A stretch of DNA of 64,000 bases, taken from contig JADJMD010000016.1 in assembly GCA_016709765.1 (NCBI GenBank), positions 62,001-126,000 on the forward strand, in the 5' to 3' direction. Source of the stretch: Ignavibacteriales bacterium (GTDB taxonomy: Bacteria; Bacteroidota; Ignavibacteria; Ignavibacteriales; Ignavibacteriaceae). This document shows positions 18,538-28,844 of this stretch, piece by piece. The translations under genes and the position numbers were made by a program. Position 1 is the first letter of the stretch; each line of letters opens with the position of its first letter. The notes beneath the pieces were generated by a model. It saw nothing but the letters and a program-made list of their open reading frames with translations. It had not been told where the DNA came from and ran no database searches.

Positions 18538-20265
18538 ATGAAGAAGTTAATGATTGGTTTGTTTATTCTATTCTCTATTCAACTGTTTGCACAAGGTCCG
18601 GGTCAACCCTTCAATCCAATGACTGCACCAGGTGCTGAAGGTGTTCACGGTTCCCAACATATTCTAAAGTGGAGGAATCCAATTGAAACTGTTTACAATG
18701 AAGTATATTTCAGTGATGATTCATTGCTTGTTGCAAATTTGAGTGATTCTGTTAAAGTATTAAATGGTTATCCTAATACAGCTTATACGCAGATAATGCC
18801 GAATTTTGTCAACTACGATTACCTAAAAAAATATTACTGGCGAATTGTTGAACATGATTCAAGTAGTTTTACTATTGGACCTGTTTGGTATTTTAGGACA
18901 AGAATTTGGCCTGGAGAAATTGTAGAAGAAAATTTTGATGACTTAAACCTTTGGACTAAAGTTGGACCTTTAGGATTAAATAATTGGGATTTATCTTTTT
19001 TAGGATTTGCTGCAGGCGATCCACCAGAACTAGTATTTAATTATTCACCACTTTTTACTGGTAAATCTTACATTAGAATGAATAAATTAATTCCAGGTGG
19101 ATATGGAACATATATAAGATTCAATCATTTTATATACTGGTTTACAGATACCGTAACTGTTGGTATGGCTTATACTACAAATAATGGAATTTCATGGACC
19201 TCCATCTGGGAGAAAAAGGTTACAAATAGTTTAGGAGAACAAATCTTAATAAGCGGAGAAAGTATCCCCGAGATTTTTAACATTGGATTTTATTATTCTG
19301 GGAATTCGAACAATATTAATAATTGGTATATCGATAATTTATATATTGGTCATCCAATTGAAACGTATAATCCACCAAATTATCTTGCAGTTCAAGAAGA
19401 CACTTCAATTCAAAAAGTAACATTAAACTGGTCGCGTGGTTATGCCCCTAGTCCAACATTAGCTTATCAAATAATGCGTAAAGATGGTCTTCCAACCGAT
19501 ACTAACTCATATTATAGTATAGGTTATACTTGTTATGATTCCCTATCATTTGAAGATAGAAGTGTTGAACAAAATCATACTTATACATATAGGCTGCATA
19601 CACGAGGGGAATGCCCATACTTTATGGGTAGAAGTATTGGAAGTAATGAAGCAACAGCTTATGTTCCTGCAATTATTCCAGTAGAACTAATTTCTTTTTC
19701 TTCATCAATTAATGAAAATGATATAACTCTCTATTGGCAAACAGCAACAGAAACGAACAATCAAGGATTCCAGGTCGAGAGACGAGAGACGCAAGACGAA
19801 AGAAGTGATGATTGGAATAGTATTAGTTTTGTTGATGGAAAGGGAACTACAACTGAACCACAGTCATATTCCTTTGTTGATGAAAATCTTTCTGCTGGAA
19901 AATATCAATACAGATTAAAACAAATTGATTTTGACGGAACGTTTGAATATTCAAATACAATTGAAATTGAGATAAATCAACCAACAAAGTTTTCTTTAGA
20001 ACAAAACTACCCAAACCCATTTAATCCAACTACCAGTATTCAATATGCAATAAGCAGTAGGCAATTTGTATCACTAAAAGTATTTGATGTTTTAGGTAAA
20101 GAAGTTGCAACTCTTGTTAATGAAGAAAAATCAGCAGGAAGTTATGAAATAGAATTCAATTCAGTAGAGACGTTGCATGCCACGTCTTTACCAAGCGGAG
20201 TTTATTTCTACCAATTAAAAGCTGGGGATTTCATTGAAACAAAAAAAATGATGCTGATGAGGTAG
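18538..20265 (+). CDS. T9SS-exported protein with fibronectin-like region
   Basis: The 575-aa protein has a signal peptide (MKKLMIGLFILFSIQLFAQ). The middle contains beta-rich segments of the jelly-roll/Fn3 kind. The C-terminal sorting domain (about 490-575) has LEQNYPNPFNPTTS, FDVLGKEVATLVNEEK and ends in FIETKKMMLMR. Export across the outer membrane by type IX secretion and surface anchoring are expected. Just before the sorting domain is the VPVELxxF/WQTATETNNQGFQVER module common in these proteins, interrupted by a short repeat-derived insertion at 19774-19805. The function of the N-terminal half is not recognised. Confidence 0.85.
   Translation: MKKLMIGLFILFSIQLFAQGPGQPFNPMTAPGAEGVHGSQHILKWRNPIETVYNEVYFSDDSLLVANLSDSVKVLNGYPNTAYTQIMPNFVNYDYLKKYYWRIVEHDSSSFTIGPVWYFRTRIWPGEIVEENFDDLNLWTKVGPLGLNNWDLSFLGFAAGDPPELVFNYSPLFTGKSYIRMNKLIPGGYGTYIRFNHFIYWFTDTVTVGMAYTTNNGISWTSIWEKKVTNSLGEQILISGESIPEIFNIGFYYSGNSNNINNWYIDNLYIGHPIETYNPPNYLAVQEDTSIQKVTLNWSRGYAPSPTLAYQIMRKDGLPTDTNSYYSIGYTCYDSLSFEDRSVEQNHTYTYRLHTRGECPYFMGRSIGSNEATAYVPAIIPVELISFSSSINENDITLYWQTATETNNQGFQVERRETQDERSDDWNSISFVDGKGTTTEPQSYSFVDENLSAGKYQYRLKQIDFDGTFEYSNTIEIEINQPTKFSLEQNYPNPFNPTTSIQYAISSRQFVSLKVFDVLGKEVATLVNEEKSAGSYEIEFNSVETLHATSLPSGVYFYQLKAGDFIETKKMMLMR
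19774..19805 (+). repeat. In-frame GAGAGAC-type repeat inside a T9SS gene
   Basis: A purine-rich stretch of the form GAGAGACGAGAGACGCAAGA with trailing CGAAAGA encodes ERRETQDERS, out of character with the surrounding protein. A related copy sits at the homologous codons of the next paralogue (21422-21455). It looks like a small mobile repeat tolerated in a surface loop. Confidence 0.65.
20168..20187. repeat. Palindromic repeat inside the T9SS sorting domain
   Basis: AGACGTTGCATGCCACGTCT is a 20-bp near-perfect palindrome, with one mismatched pair next to the central GCATGC. It lies in frame between the SYEIEFNS strand and the LPSGVYFYQLKAGDF strand. At the equivalent place the paralogue carries a different palindrome (21833-21855). 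Confidence 0.7.
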
Positions 20266-20342
20266 ATTTTATTTGATTTTAAGATATTTATTTCGTTCGT
20301 TTGAAGTGAGATTATTTTATAATTTTTCATTCAGGGGCTTTT

Positions 20343-21932
20343 ATGAAAAAGTTAGTACTGCTCTTAGTCATTCTACATTGTGTTATTGGTTATTCACAAA
20401 ATAATCCTCAGTGGATAATATATGATACCTCAAATTCCAGTGTGCCTTCTAATACCGTAGGTGATATTGTTGTTGATCAGTTAAATAGAAAATGGATTTC
20501 ATTTTATGAATCTGGAATACTTAAAATAGATACTACTTCCTGGACAGTTTATAATACAAGTAACTCAAATATTCCTACAAATTCTTTTAGTACAATTAGT
20601 GTTGATAATGAGTTTAATTTTTGGGGTGGATTAGGAAATCAATTAACAAAGTTTGATGGTACTGATTGGTATGTATATGGCATTCCAGATTCAACATTTC
20701 CAGGCCATAGTATTTCTTCAATCCTTTTTGATAGTCTAAATAATGTGTGGTTTCTTAAAAATATAGATTTTCCAATTTCGTCAACTCATTATTTAATGGA
20801 ATTTAGAGATGATAGCATTTGGTTAACACATCTTTCGTTACAGTTGGCAAACGGTTATCGTCAATTATTATTAAATAATCAATCAATTTGGATTGGCGAT
20901 GGGGAGGGATTATACTTATTTCAAGATGATTCATTACAATATTTTCCACCACAAAATGGACCGGTTGGTCTTTATTGTACTGATGTTAAAAGTGATTCCT
21001 TAAATAATATTTGGTTTGCAACAGGAATGGGAGGTTGGGGTTATTTAGTTAAATTTGATGGAACAAATTATTCCGGTTTTAATTTTATTGCTACCGCAAT
21101 TGAATTTGATAATGATGGAAATCTATGGATTGGAACCGAAACATTCATAGATTATGCAGAACTAATAAAATTTGATGGCACAAATTGGACTGTATTTAGT
21201 ACTTCGAACTCTCAATTACCCCAAACTGATTGTTATTAGAGATCTTGCATTTGATAATTTTGGAAATCTTTGGATTGCAACTGAAAATGCAGGTTTAGTT
21301 GTTTTTAATGAAAATGGAATCGTTCCTGTTGAACTCCTTACTTTCACCTCATTTGTTATTGATAATGATGTAGTTCTCAATTGGCAAACTGCAACGGAAA
21401 GAAATAACCAGGGCTTCCAAATCGAGAGACAAAAAACGCAAGACGAAAGACGAGAAGAATGGAAGAATATTGGTTATGTAAATGGAAAGGGAACAACAAC
21501 CGAACCACAAACTTATTCTTTTATTGATGAAAATCTTTTAGCAGGAAAATATCAGTACAGGTTAAAGCAAATAGATTTTGATGGAACGTTTGAATATTCA
21601 AATATAATTGAAGTTGAAATAGCTCCAACTAAATTTTCTTTAGAACAGAATTATCCAAACCCGTTTAATCCAATTACTAAATATTTAGTATTGCAAATCA
21701 ACCAGGGAAGAAATCGTTTGTTTATCTAAAAGTTTTTGATGTTCTTGGAAAAGAAGTTGCAACTCTTGTTAATGAAGAAAAAAGTGCAGGAAGTTATGAA
21801 GTTGAATTTAATTCAGAATTAAGTAGCAAGAACCTGCCTGCCAGTAGGCAAGGTCCAGCGTCAGGAGTTTATTTTTATCAGCTAAAGGCTGGTGATTTTA
21901 TTGAGACTAAGAAGATGCTCTTGATGAAATAA
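20343..21932 (+). pseudogene. T9SS-exported propeller protein, broken by two frameshifts
   Basis: Three reading frames together make one protein. Frame 1 (20343 to about 21225) has a signal peptide and repeats of the two-component-regulator propeller type (NNVWF, NLWIGTE, KFDGTNW). The frame then shifts near 21225-21240 into RDLAFDNFGNLWIATENAGLVVF and the NNQGFQIER module. It shifts again near 21682-21690 from the NYPNPFNPI motif into SIANQPGKKSFVYLKVFDVLG, ending FIETKKMLLMK at 21932. The domain content is complete, so the breaks are recent or are assembly indels. The T9SS tail predicts surface export if intact. The leader is duplicated from the upstream paralogue. Confidence 0.75.
21833..21855. 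repeat. Palindromic repeat inside the T9SS sorting domain (second type)
   Basis: An imperfect palindrome with arms ACCTGCCT and AGGCAAGGT and a 6-nt loop encodes LPASRQG in frame. It occupies the same position of the sorting domain as the unrelated palindrome at 20168-20187 in the upstream paralogue. Confidence 0.65.
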
Positions 21933-21938
21933 ATTGTA

Positions 21939-21961
21939 CGGATCGGACTCTGTCCGATCCG
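21939..21961. terminator. Perfect 10-bp hairpin after a T9SS gene
   Basis: CGGATCGGAC and GTCCGATCCG pair around a TCT loop. There is no long T run, so it may be a repeat element rather than a classical terminator. A second hairpin (21983-22004, arms GGAATGGTC and GACCATACC) follows 21 bp later. Confidence 0.6.
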
Positions 21962-21982
21962 AAATGAAAACAATAAATACGC

Positions 21983-22004
21983 GGAATGGTCGGGAGACCA
22001 TACC
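21983..22004. repeat. Short palindromic repeat
   Basis: GGAATGGTC and GACCATACC form a 9-bp stem with one mismatch around a 4-nt loop. Together with the adjacent hairpin at 21939-21961 it makes a cluster of two REP-like palindromes between genes. Confidence 0.55.
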
Positions 22005-22097
22005 CTACAAAATCATTCACATCTTTATTCCCTTGATTATCGCAAAATGCCCAACTTATTTTTTCCATCAAAACAAAAGATATTGCTTCAAAAGAAT

Positions 22098-22529
22098 ATG
22101 AATTTTACAATAGAAACACATACAATTTCGCTAAAGAGCAAAGGGGATTGCGATATAATTAATATCACAAATAAAGTTCAGGATGTAATCAGTGAAAACA
22201 AATTTATTGAAGGAAGTGCTTTAATATTTGTGCCCGGCTCAACTGCAGGCATCACAACTATTGAATATGAACCCGGGTTGTTAAAAGATTATCCCAATTT
22301 TTTTGAAAAAATAATTCCCAAAAATCAAAATTATCATCACGATGACACCTGGCACGATGGAAATGGGCATTCTCACGTTCGGGCTTCTTTGCAGGGCGCA
22401 TCTTTTACAGTGCCGTTTAAAAATAAATCGTTAATTTTGGGAACCTGGCAGCAGATAATTTTTGTTGATTTTGATAACAGGCCGCGTAACAGGGAAATTA
22501 TTGTTCAACTAACAGGAATTAAAGAATAA
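22098..22529 (+). CDS. YjbQ/UPF0047-family protein
   Basis: The protein is about 143 aa when started at ATG 22098. The longer frame from 22047 adds 17 poorly conserved residues. Hallmarks are FVPGSTAGITTIEYEPGL, HDDTWHDGNGHSHVRASLQGAS and LILGTWQQIIFVDFDNRPRNREI. Family members form trimers with a metal-binding histidine cluster and have weak thiamin-phosphate-synthase activity in E. coli YjbQ; the physiological role remains unclear. It lies 4 bp before the amylase gene and may be co-transcribed with it. Confidence 0.87.
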   Translation: MNFTIETHTISLKSKGDCDIINITNKVQDVISENKFIEGSALIFVPGSTAGITTIEYEPGLLKDYPNFFEKIIPKNQNYHHDDTWHDGNGHSHVRASLQGASFTVPFKNKSLILGTWQQIIFVDFDNRPRNREIIVQLTGIKE

Positions 22530-22533
22530 ACGT

Positions 22534-25391
22534 ATGAAAAATTTATTAAAAGTTTTTTTATTTGTAATCATTGCTTATTCAATATTATTTGCACAACCTA
22601 TTACTTTAGAGCCCGTAACTCCAACACAATATGACAGCATTGTAGTTTTTCTTAACACAACATTACCGGGCGCTTCAGAGTTATTAAATTATACCGGTAC
22701 TATTTATGCACATACTGGAGTTACAACCAACCTTGGAACCTGGCAACATGTAATAGGCAGTTGGGGACAAACAAATCAGCCAGCTCTAACAAGATTAGGT
22801 CCCAATCTTTATAAACTTACTGTTGGATATCCAAGAACTTTTTACAGTGTTACAAACTCTTCAGAACAAATTACTCAGCTTGATATAGTTTTTAGAAGCG
22901 CAGATGGAACTAAACAGACACGTCCAGATATTTTTATTGATCTATATGAACCGGGATTAAACTTAATTGTTCAGAGTCCTGCAATTAGTATTTATACCTT
23001 AGATCCTCCGGTTTCCGGGGCATTCGTAAAATTTGGAGAAACTGTTCCTATTATTATAAATGCTGTTGAGCTTGGAACAAAAGTTTCTACATTAATTCTT
23101 TCTGTTGATGGAAATCAAGTTGCACAAACAATTTCAAATAGTATAACATACAATTTTATACACTCTAGCTTTTCGGCTGGCCCCCACATAATAAAAGCTG
23201 TAGGAATTGACACCGCTGGTTTAGTGGATTCCACTTCATTTATATTGTTTTCCAATCCTGCATATACTAACGCTCCATTACCGGCGGGATTAAGACATGG
23301 CATTAATTATACGAGTGCAACAACTTTAACATTAGCACTATTTGCACCATATAAAGATTTTATTTATCTGATTGGTGATTTTAACAATTGGAGACCCGAA
23401 ACCAATTATTTTTTGAATCGTGATTCTGTAAATGATGATAGTGTTGTTTGGTGGATTGAAATTAATTCACTCAGCCCGGGTACAGAATATGCGTATCAAT
23501 ATTGGGTAGATGGGGAGATAGTTATAGCAGATCCGTATAGTGAAAAAATACTTGATCCCCAGAATGATCAGTATATTCCCTCAACAACCTATCCAAACCT
23601 TAAACCTTATCCCACGGGTAAAACGGTTGGACCTGTTGGTATCATTCAAACAGCTCAATCTGAATATCAGTGGCAAGCAACAAACTACCAGCGGCCCGCA
23701 AAAGAAAAATTAGTCATTTATGAACTGCTGGTTAGGGATTTTTCTACTCAGCAAAATTATCAATTTTTAATTGATACTTTATCTTATCTAAAATCCCTTG
23801 GAGTAAATGCGATTGAATTAATGCCGATTATGGAATTCTCAGGAAATTTAAGCTGGGGATACAATCCCAATTATCACACTGCTGTTGATAAATATTATGG
23901 AACTGCAAATAAGCTTAAAGAGTTTATAGATCTTTGTCATCAAAATGGAATGGCTGTTATACTTGATATGGTTTTAAATCAAGCTGATTATATTTCGCCT
24001 CTTGTAGCTATGTGGTGGGATAAAACAAACAGCAGACCAGCTGCAAATAGCCCTTATTTTAATACAGTGGCAACCCATCCGTTCAGTGTTTTCAATGATT
24101 TTAATCATGAGAGCACTGCTACTAAATATTTTGTTGATCGCGTAAATGAGTATTGGTTAACAAAATTTAAATTTGATGGTTTCCGTTTCGATCTTTCAAA
24201 AGGGTTTACACAATTAAACAGCGGAGGAAATGTTGGGCTTTGGGGGCAATATGATCAATCAAGAATTAACATTCTTAAACGAATGGCTGATAAAATTTGG
24301 GAACTTGATTCAACTGCTTATGTTATTTTAGAACACTTTGCCGATAATAGCGAAGAAACAGTTCTCTCAAATTATGGAATGATGTTATGGGGAAATCTTA
24401 ATCACGATTATAATGAAGCTACTATGGGATATGCTTCAAACTTCTCCGGAATCTCTTATAAAAATCGTGGATGGACAAATCCCAATTTAGTTGGATATAT
24501 GGAAAGCCACGATGAAGAAAGAATGATGTATAAGAATTTAACTTACGGAAATTCCTCAGGCACATATAATATTAAAAATTTAAATGTTGCTTTAAATAGA
24601 ATGAAACTAGCAGGAGCATTTTTCTTTACAATTCCAGGTCCAAAATTAATGTGGCAATTTGGCGAGCTTGGGTATGATGTTAATATTGATTTTAACGGGC
24701 GAACAGGAGAGAAACCTGTTAGGTGGAATTATCTTGATGATGATAGAAGAACTAATTTATATAAAGTGTACCAGGCTTTAATTAATCTTAAAAAAAATTA
24801 TGATGTTTTCAGCACATCTACATTTAGTCTTGATGTTAGTTCTTACAGATGAAGAAGATTAATTTATATCATTCTTCTATGGATGTTTTTATTGTCGGTA
24901 ATTTTGGAGTTACAGAGCTTTCAACAAATCAAAATTTTACTCGCTCGGGTTGGTGGTATGATTATTTTAGCGGTGATAGTATAAATGTAACAAATCTATC
25001 AGAAAGTATAACATTAGCAGCAGGTGATTTTAAAATCTACACAACAGCAAAACTGCCAACACCCGAAGCTGGAATTCTTTTGGATGTTGAACAGATTGAT
25101 GAGCAGATTCCTGTTGAGTATTCTTTACAACAGAATTATCCAAATCCATTTAATCCAAGTACTGTTATAAGATATAGTCTGGTTTCACCTTCGCTTGTAT
25201 CATTAAAAATATTCGATGTACTTGGCAGAGAAGTTAGGAATTTAGTTAATCAAGAACAGGTAAATGGTGTTTATGAGGTTAGCTGGAATGGCGATGATGA
25301 ACTCGGCAACAAAGTTAGTACAGGAGTATATTTCTATCGCATTGATGCAGGAGATTTTGTTCAAACAAAAAAAATGATGCTGTTGAAGTAA
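22534..25391 (+). CDS. Secreted GH13 alpha-amylase-like enzyme with T9SS tail (one frameshift)
   Basis: Two frames (22534-24852 and 24849-25391) form one protein of about 950 aa. It has a signal peptide (LFVIIAYSILFAQ), N-terminal beta domains including a CBM48-like module (LIGDFNNWRP), and a GH13 barrel. The catalytic nucleophile is in GFRFDLSKGF (about 550), the acid/base in ILEHFADNSEE, and the third carboxylate in MESHDEERM. It should hydrolyse or rearrange alpha-glucans at the cell surface. The frameshift at 24845-24860 falls in the C-terminal beta domain. Restoring one base joins SLDVSSYR to KKINLYHSSMDVFIVGNFG and reaches the NYPNPFNPST sorting domain. The ATGA overlap there is probably fortuitous. 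Confidence 0.85.
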
Positions 25392-25421
25392 TTAACAATG
25401 TACAATGTATAATTTATAATT

Positions 25422-25448
25422 AAGGCACAAGCAATTGTGCCTTTTTTT
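25422..25448 (+). terminator. Rho-independent terminator after the amylase
   Basis: AAGGCACAA (25422-25430) and TTGTGCCTT (25435-25443) form a 9-bp stem with loop GCAA, followed by a T run. Confidence 0.9.
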
Positions 25449-25508
25449 ATATAATGACTAAGTGAAATAAAAATCTTATAATTGATTAAGACATTTTCAT
25501 CGAATACT

Positions 25509-26723
25509 ATGAAACGCATAAAAATCTTCGGCAGAGAAATAATTGATGAGAAATCAATAGCTCAAATCGAAAGATGCACATCTGAAAATGATATTGGCGT
25601 GCTTACTTCGGATGCTCATTATGGTTATGGCCATCCAATAGGTGGAGTTGTTGCATATAAAAATAAAATTTCTCTTTCGGGAGTTGGGTTTGATATTGCA
25701 TGCGGCAACAAAGCTGTAAGAACTGATATAAAAGCAGATGAAATAGAGCTTCCCAAAATCATGAATGAAATCTATAACCAAATATCATTTGGGATTGGAA
25801 GAAAAAATAATCAACCTGTTAAACACGAAGTACTAGAGAAAATATCTTCAGCCAACTTTAAACCTCAAAGAAAACTTATCAGTCTTGCCAAAGAACAATT
25901 AGGTACCGTAGGTAGCGGCAATCATTTTGTGGATCTATTTAAAGATGATGATGGATATTTATGGATTGGTGTACATTTTGGTTCACGTGGATTTGGACAC
26001 AGAACAACAATGGGATTTATTGCGTTATCACAAAATTTATCCTTTGAAGATAGAGCTAAAGAAGGATCGATGGATTCACCACCGATTTTGTTTGATATAA
26101 AGTCGGAGCTAGGACAAGCATATTTAGAAGCAATGAACCTTGCTGGCCAATACGCTTACGCTGGAAGAGACGAAGTTGTAAAATTGGTGTTAGAGATTCT
26201 TGGAAATCCAAATGAAACTTTTGAAGTACATAATCATCATAATTTTGCCTGGCGAGAAAACCATTTTGGAGAAGATTACTGGGTTGTTCGTAAAGGCTGC
26301 ACTCCAGCATTTCCCAATCAATTAGGCTTTATTGGTGCTAATATGATGAATGATTCGGTTATCATTGAAGGATTAGATTCTGAATTATCAAAAGAAGCAT
26401 TGTACTCAACAGTTCATGGTGCTGGCAGAACAATGTCCCGCAATGAAGCAGCAGGAAAAAAGAAATGGATTAAAGATAGAGATGGAATTAAAAAACCAGT
26501 GACAATTGGAAAAGGTAAGGTAAATTTTGAAAAAGTTAAAACGAATCTAATGCAAAAAGGAATTGAGTTGCGTGGCTCAGGAGCTGATGAAGCGCCGGAA
26601 TGTTATAAAAATCTTGAAGAAGTTTTAAGGTATATGGGAGACACAATTAAAGTGCTTTACAATCTCCATCCAATAGGGGTAGCAATGGCTGGTTCTGATA
26701 TCTATGATCCTTATAAAGATTAA
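25509..26723 (+). CDS. RtcB-family RNA ligase (RtcB2-like)
   Basis: The 404-aa protein is taken from ATG 25509; an upstream in-frame TTG at 25482 would add nine residues. RtcB motifs are visible: SDAHYGYGHPIGGVVAY, GVGFDIACGNKAVRTD (metal-binding region), GSGNHFVDL, HFGSRGFGH, and the guanylylated-His region STVHGAGRTMSRNEA. RtcB joins 2',3'-cyclic-phosphate or 3'-phosphate RNA ends to 5'-OH ends using GTP and Mn. The diverged metal motif and the sequence style suggest the RtcB2 branch. It is not linked to rtcR or rtcA here, which lie about 26 kb away, and it is preceded by a terminator. Confidence 0.88.
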   Translation: MKRIKIFGREIIDEKSIAQIERCTSENDIGVLTSDAHYGYGHPIGGVVAYKNKISLSGVGFDIACGNKAVRTDIKADEIELPKIMNEIYNQISFGIGRKNNQPVKHEVLEKISSANFKPQRKLISLAKEQLGTVGSGNHFVDLFKDDDGYLWIGVHFGSRGFGHRTTMGFIALSQNLSFEDRAKEGSMDSPPILFDIKSELGQAYLEAMNLAGQYAYAGRDEVVKLVLEILGNPNETFEVHNHHNFAWRENHFGEDYWVVRKGCTPAFPNQLGFIGANMMNDSVIIEGLDSELSKEALYSTVHGAGRTMSRNEAAGKKKWIKDRDGIKKPVTIGKGKVNFEKVKTNLMQKGIELRGSGADEAPECYKNLEEVLRYMGDTIKVLYNLHPIGVAMAGSDIYDPYKD

Positions 26724-26728
26724 ATTAT

Positions 26729-27625
26729 CTAATGATTTGCATCATCTTTCATTAAACAAACCTCATCTTCAAGTTCAATTTCAATTGTAAAATGAGTCAT
26801 CTTTAGGTCCTCAAATAATTGCTTACACTTTGATTTTATTTTGACAATCTCTGCACGGGTAGTAGATCTTTCCACAATTAAGTGTGTTGTAAGAATATGA
26901 TTTGCCCCATCTAAAGACCAAACGTGTGTATGATGAGATGAAATTACTTTTTCAATACTTTTAAACTTGTTGTCAATGAAATCTATATTTATGTTTTCCG
27001 GAGTCGCTTGTAAAAATAGTGTAATCGTTTTTTTTAGATTGATCGTAACATTATACAAGATGTATAATGTGATAATTATTGAAAGTACTGCATCAAGAAT
27101 GTAGGTTTGCCAAAACAGCAATGTTGTAGCAACTGCAAGAATCGCAATCCAGCCTAGCACATCTTCCAAAAGATGAAGCATCATTACACGCGCGTTCATA
27201 GAGTCTTCATTTTTTAATTTGAACACTGCGGCACCGTTTACAATAACTCCAACAATTGCAAATAATATCATTCCCTCTGCGTTAGTAGCTTGTGGTTTTA
27301 TTAATCTTGGAACTGCATTTGCAATTACAAAAGTTGATCCGATGATCAATACGATTGCATTAATTAACGCACCTAATAATGAAAACCTACCATAACCATA
27401 GGTAAATTTATTATCACTTTTTTTGTGAGAATATTTTTCCAAATACCATGCAAGCCCAAGTGAAATTGAATCACCAAAATCGTGCAGTGCATCCGAAATT
27501 ATAGATATGCTGTTTGTTAAAATTCCACCAATGATTTCAAAAATTGTAAATCCAAAATTGAGCAGAAAAACTGTTCTGAAATTTTTTGATGAATTGGAAT
27601 GAATATGATTGTGATTATGAGCCAT
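26729..27625 (-). CDS. Cation diffusion facilitator family transporter
   Basis: The 298-aa inner-membrane protein has six hydrophobic segments and a His-rich N-terminus (MAHNHNHIHS). Metal-binding motifs on helices 2 and 5 are SDALHDFGDS and LHLLEDVLGW, as in CzcD/ZnT-like Zn2+/H+ antiporters. A cytoplasmic C-terminal domain (SSHHTHVWSLDG, THLIVE) follows. It would export zinc or related divalent metal. It is the last gene of a three-gene minus-strand operon and overlaps the methyltransferase gene by 11 bp. Confidence 0.92.
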   Translation of the reverse strand: MAHNHNHIHSNSSKNFRTVFLLNFGFTIFEIIGGILTNSISIISDALHDFGDSISLGLAWYLEKYSHKKSDNKFTYGYGRFSLLGALINAIVLIIGSTFVIANAVPRLIKPQATNAEGMILFAIVGVIVNGAAVFKLKNEDSMNARVMMLHLLEDVLGWIAILAVATTLLFWQTYILDAVLSIIITLYILYNVTINLKKTITLFLQATPENINIDFIDNKFKSIEKVISSHHTHVWSLDGANHILTTHLIVERSTTRAEIVKIKSKCKQLFEDLKMTHFTIEIELEDEVCLMKDDANH

Positions 27626-28379
27626 TTGTTAATCGTGCAATTATTATAGAAGCTGCGGATGAAACATTTAATGATTCTGCTCTGCCTTTACCGGGAATTG
27701 TAATAAAATCATCAGCAAGATTTTTAACAATTTCAGAAGGACCTATAGATTCATTAGAAAAAGTTAATATTGATTTTTTATTTGAATTATAAGAAAAAAT
27801 ATTTTTGCCCTTAATATCTGCACATATAATCTGATAACCATTGTTTTTAAGATTAGATAAATCATTAGAAAAAACTTCATCATAAATATTAAGATGAAAA
27901 ATTGATCCCATTGAAGCTCTAACTACTTTTGGATTCAAATACTCAACAGATTGATCGGTAATTAAAATATTGTGCAACCCAAACCAATCGCAGGTTCTAA
28001 TTATTGTTCCAAGATTTCCGGGATCTGAAACATTATCAATAAGAACTATTAACTTGTCTTTAAGTTCACTAAGATTATTTTTGGGATAATTCTTATTAAA
28101 TACGGCTGCGATACCTTGCGGAGATTTTGTATCGGATATTTTTTGAAAGTCGATTGATTTTAATTCTTCAACTCGATTTGTCTTTTTTCTTAAAATATTA
28201 ATAACATCAGGAAAAGAATCTATAAATGCAGGTGTAACAATAACCGTATCGCATTTATAACTACTGTTCAAGCCTTCTTCAACAATTTTTAATCCTTCAA
28301 CGATAAATTTTTCTTCCTGTTGTCTGAATTTTTTTATTAAAAGAGAAGAGAAGTATTTTAATTCATTTTTAGAAATCAT
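27615..28379 (-). CDS. TrmH/SpoU-family RNA 2'-O-methyltransferase
   Basis: The 254-aa protein has an N-terminal substrate-binding domain (KKFRQQEEKFIVEGLKIV) and a C-terminal SPOUT domain. SPOUT motifs are DNVSDPGNLGTIIRTCDWFG, LTFSNESIGPS and IPGKGRAESLNVSSAASI, which form the trefoil knot that binds S-adenosylmethionine. The target (tRNA or 23S rRNA) cannot be assigned; the layout is that of the RlmB/TrmH/TsnR class. It overlaps its neighbours by 4 and 11 bp, so the three genes are translationally coupled. Confidence 0.9.
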   Translation of the reverse strand: MISKNELKYFSSLLIKKFRQQEEKFIVEGLKIVEEGLNSSYKCDTVIVTPAFIDSFPDVINILRKKTNRVEELKSIDFQKISDTKSPQGIAAVFNKNYPKNNLSELKDKLIVLIDNVSDPGNLGTIIRTCDWFGLHNILITDQSVEYLNPKVVRASMGSIFHLNIYDEVFSNDLSNLKNNGYQIICADIKGKNIFSYNSNKKSILTFSNESIGPSEIVKNLADDFITIPGKGRAESLNVSSAASIIIARLTNGS

Positions 28380-28717
28380 AAAAGAGTATCATATTTCTGA
28401 TTAGTATTTTCACTTTCACCTTCTTTAAGCGTTTTAAGATATTCCCACGAATATATACCCGTGTTGTGTCCATCTTTCCACCCGATTTGTATTGCATAAT
28501 CTCCAACTTCATCGATGCTTATTACTTTATACATTTCTGGTGAAAGCATAGTGGGTTTTGGTGGGCGATAAGTTTTAAATAAGATCGTTTCACCTTTGCA
28601 ACCAGCACAAGGACATTCATCCCGCAAATATTTTAGCGAAATAATTGATGAATTTCCATCATTCCAGACTAACGAAAGCTTATCTTTATCTACAATCTTT
28701 ATTTGTTTTGGTTTCAT
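28376..28717 (-). CDS. DUF971 domain protein
   Basis: The 113-aa protein matches the DUF971 pattern: IKIVDKDKLSLVWNDG, LKYLRDECPCAGCKGE with three cysteines, GDYAIQIGWKDGHNTGIYSWEYL. The same fold is found in gamma-butyrobetaine hydroxylase N-termini and in proteins tied to Fe-S or Mrp-like ATPases. Its function here is unknown. It is the first gene of the minus-strand operon and overlaps the methylase by 4 bp. Confidence 0.9.
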   Translation of the reverse strand: MKPKQIKIVDKDKLSLVWNDGNSSIISLKYLRDECPCAGCKGETILFKTYRPPKPTMLSPEMYKVISIDEVGDYAIQIGWKDGHNTGIYSWEYLKTLKEGESENTNQKYDTLL

Positions 28718-28844
28718 TTAATTCTAAAAAATTTATAATGTTAATAACAAAATAACACATTATTAAAGATTATGTAATGTAAATTTATCACAACACTATT
28801 ATTTTTGTTTTAGCTATTACTAACAGAAGGATATTTTAGACTTA

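Noticed and set aside
24845..24860. Programmed frameshift or separate gene at the ATGA overlap in the amylase
   Set aside because: No slippery site; a simple one-base loss explains it and the second frame lacks a signal peptide needed for a T9SS protein.
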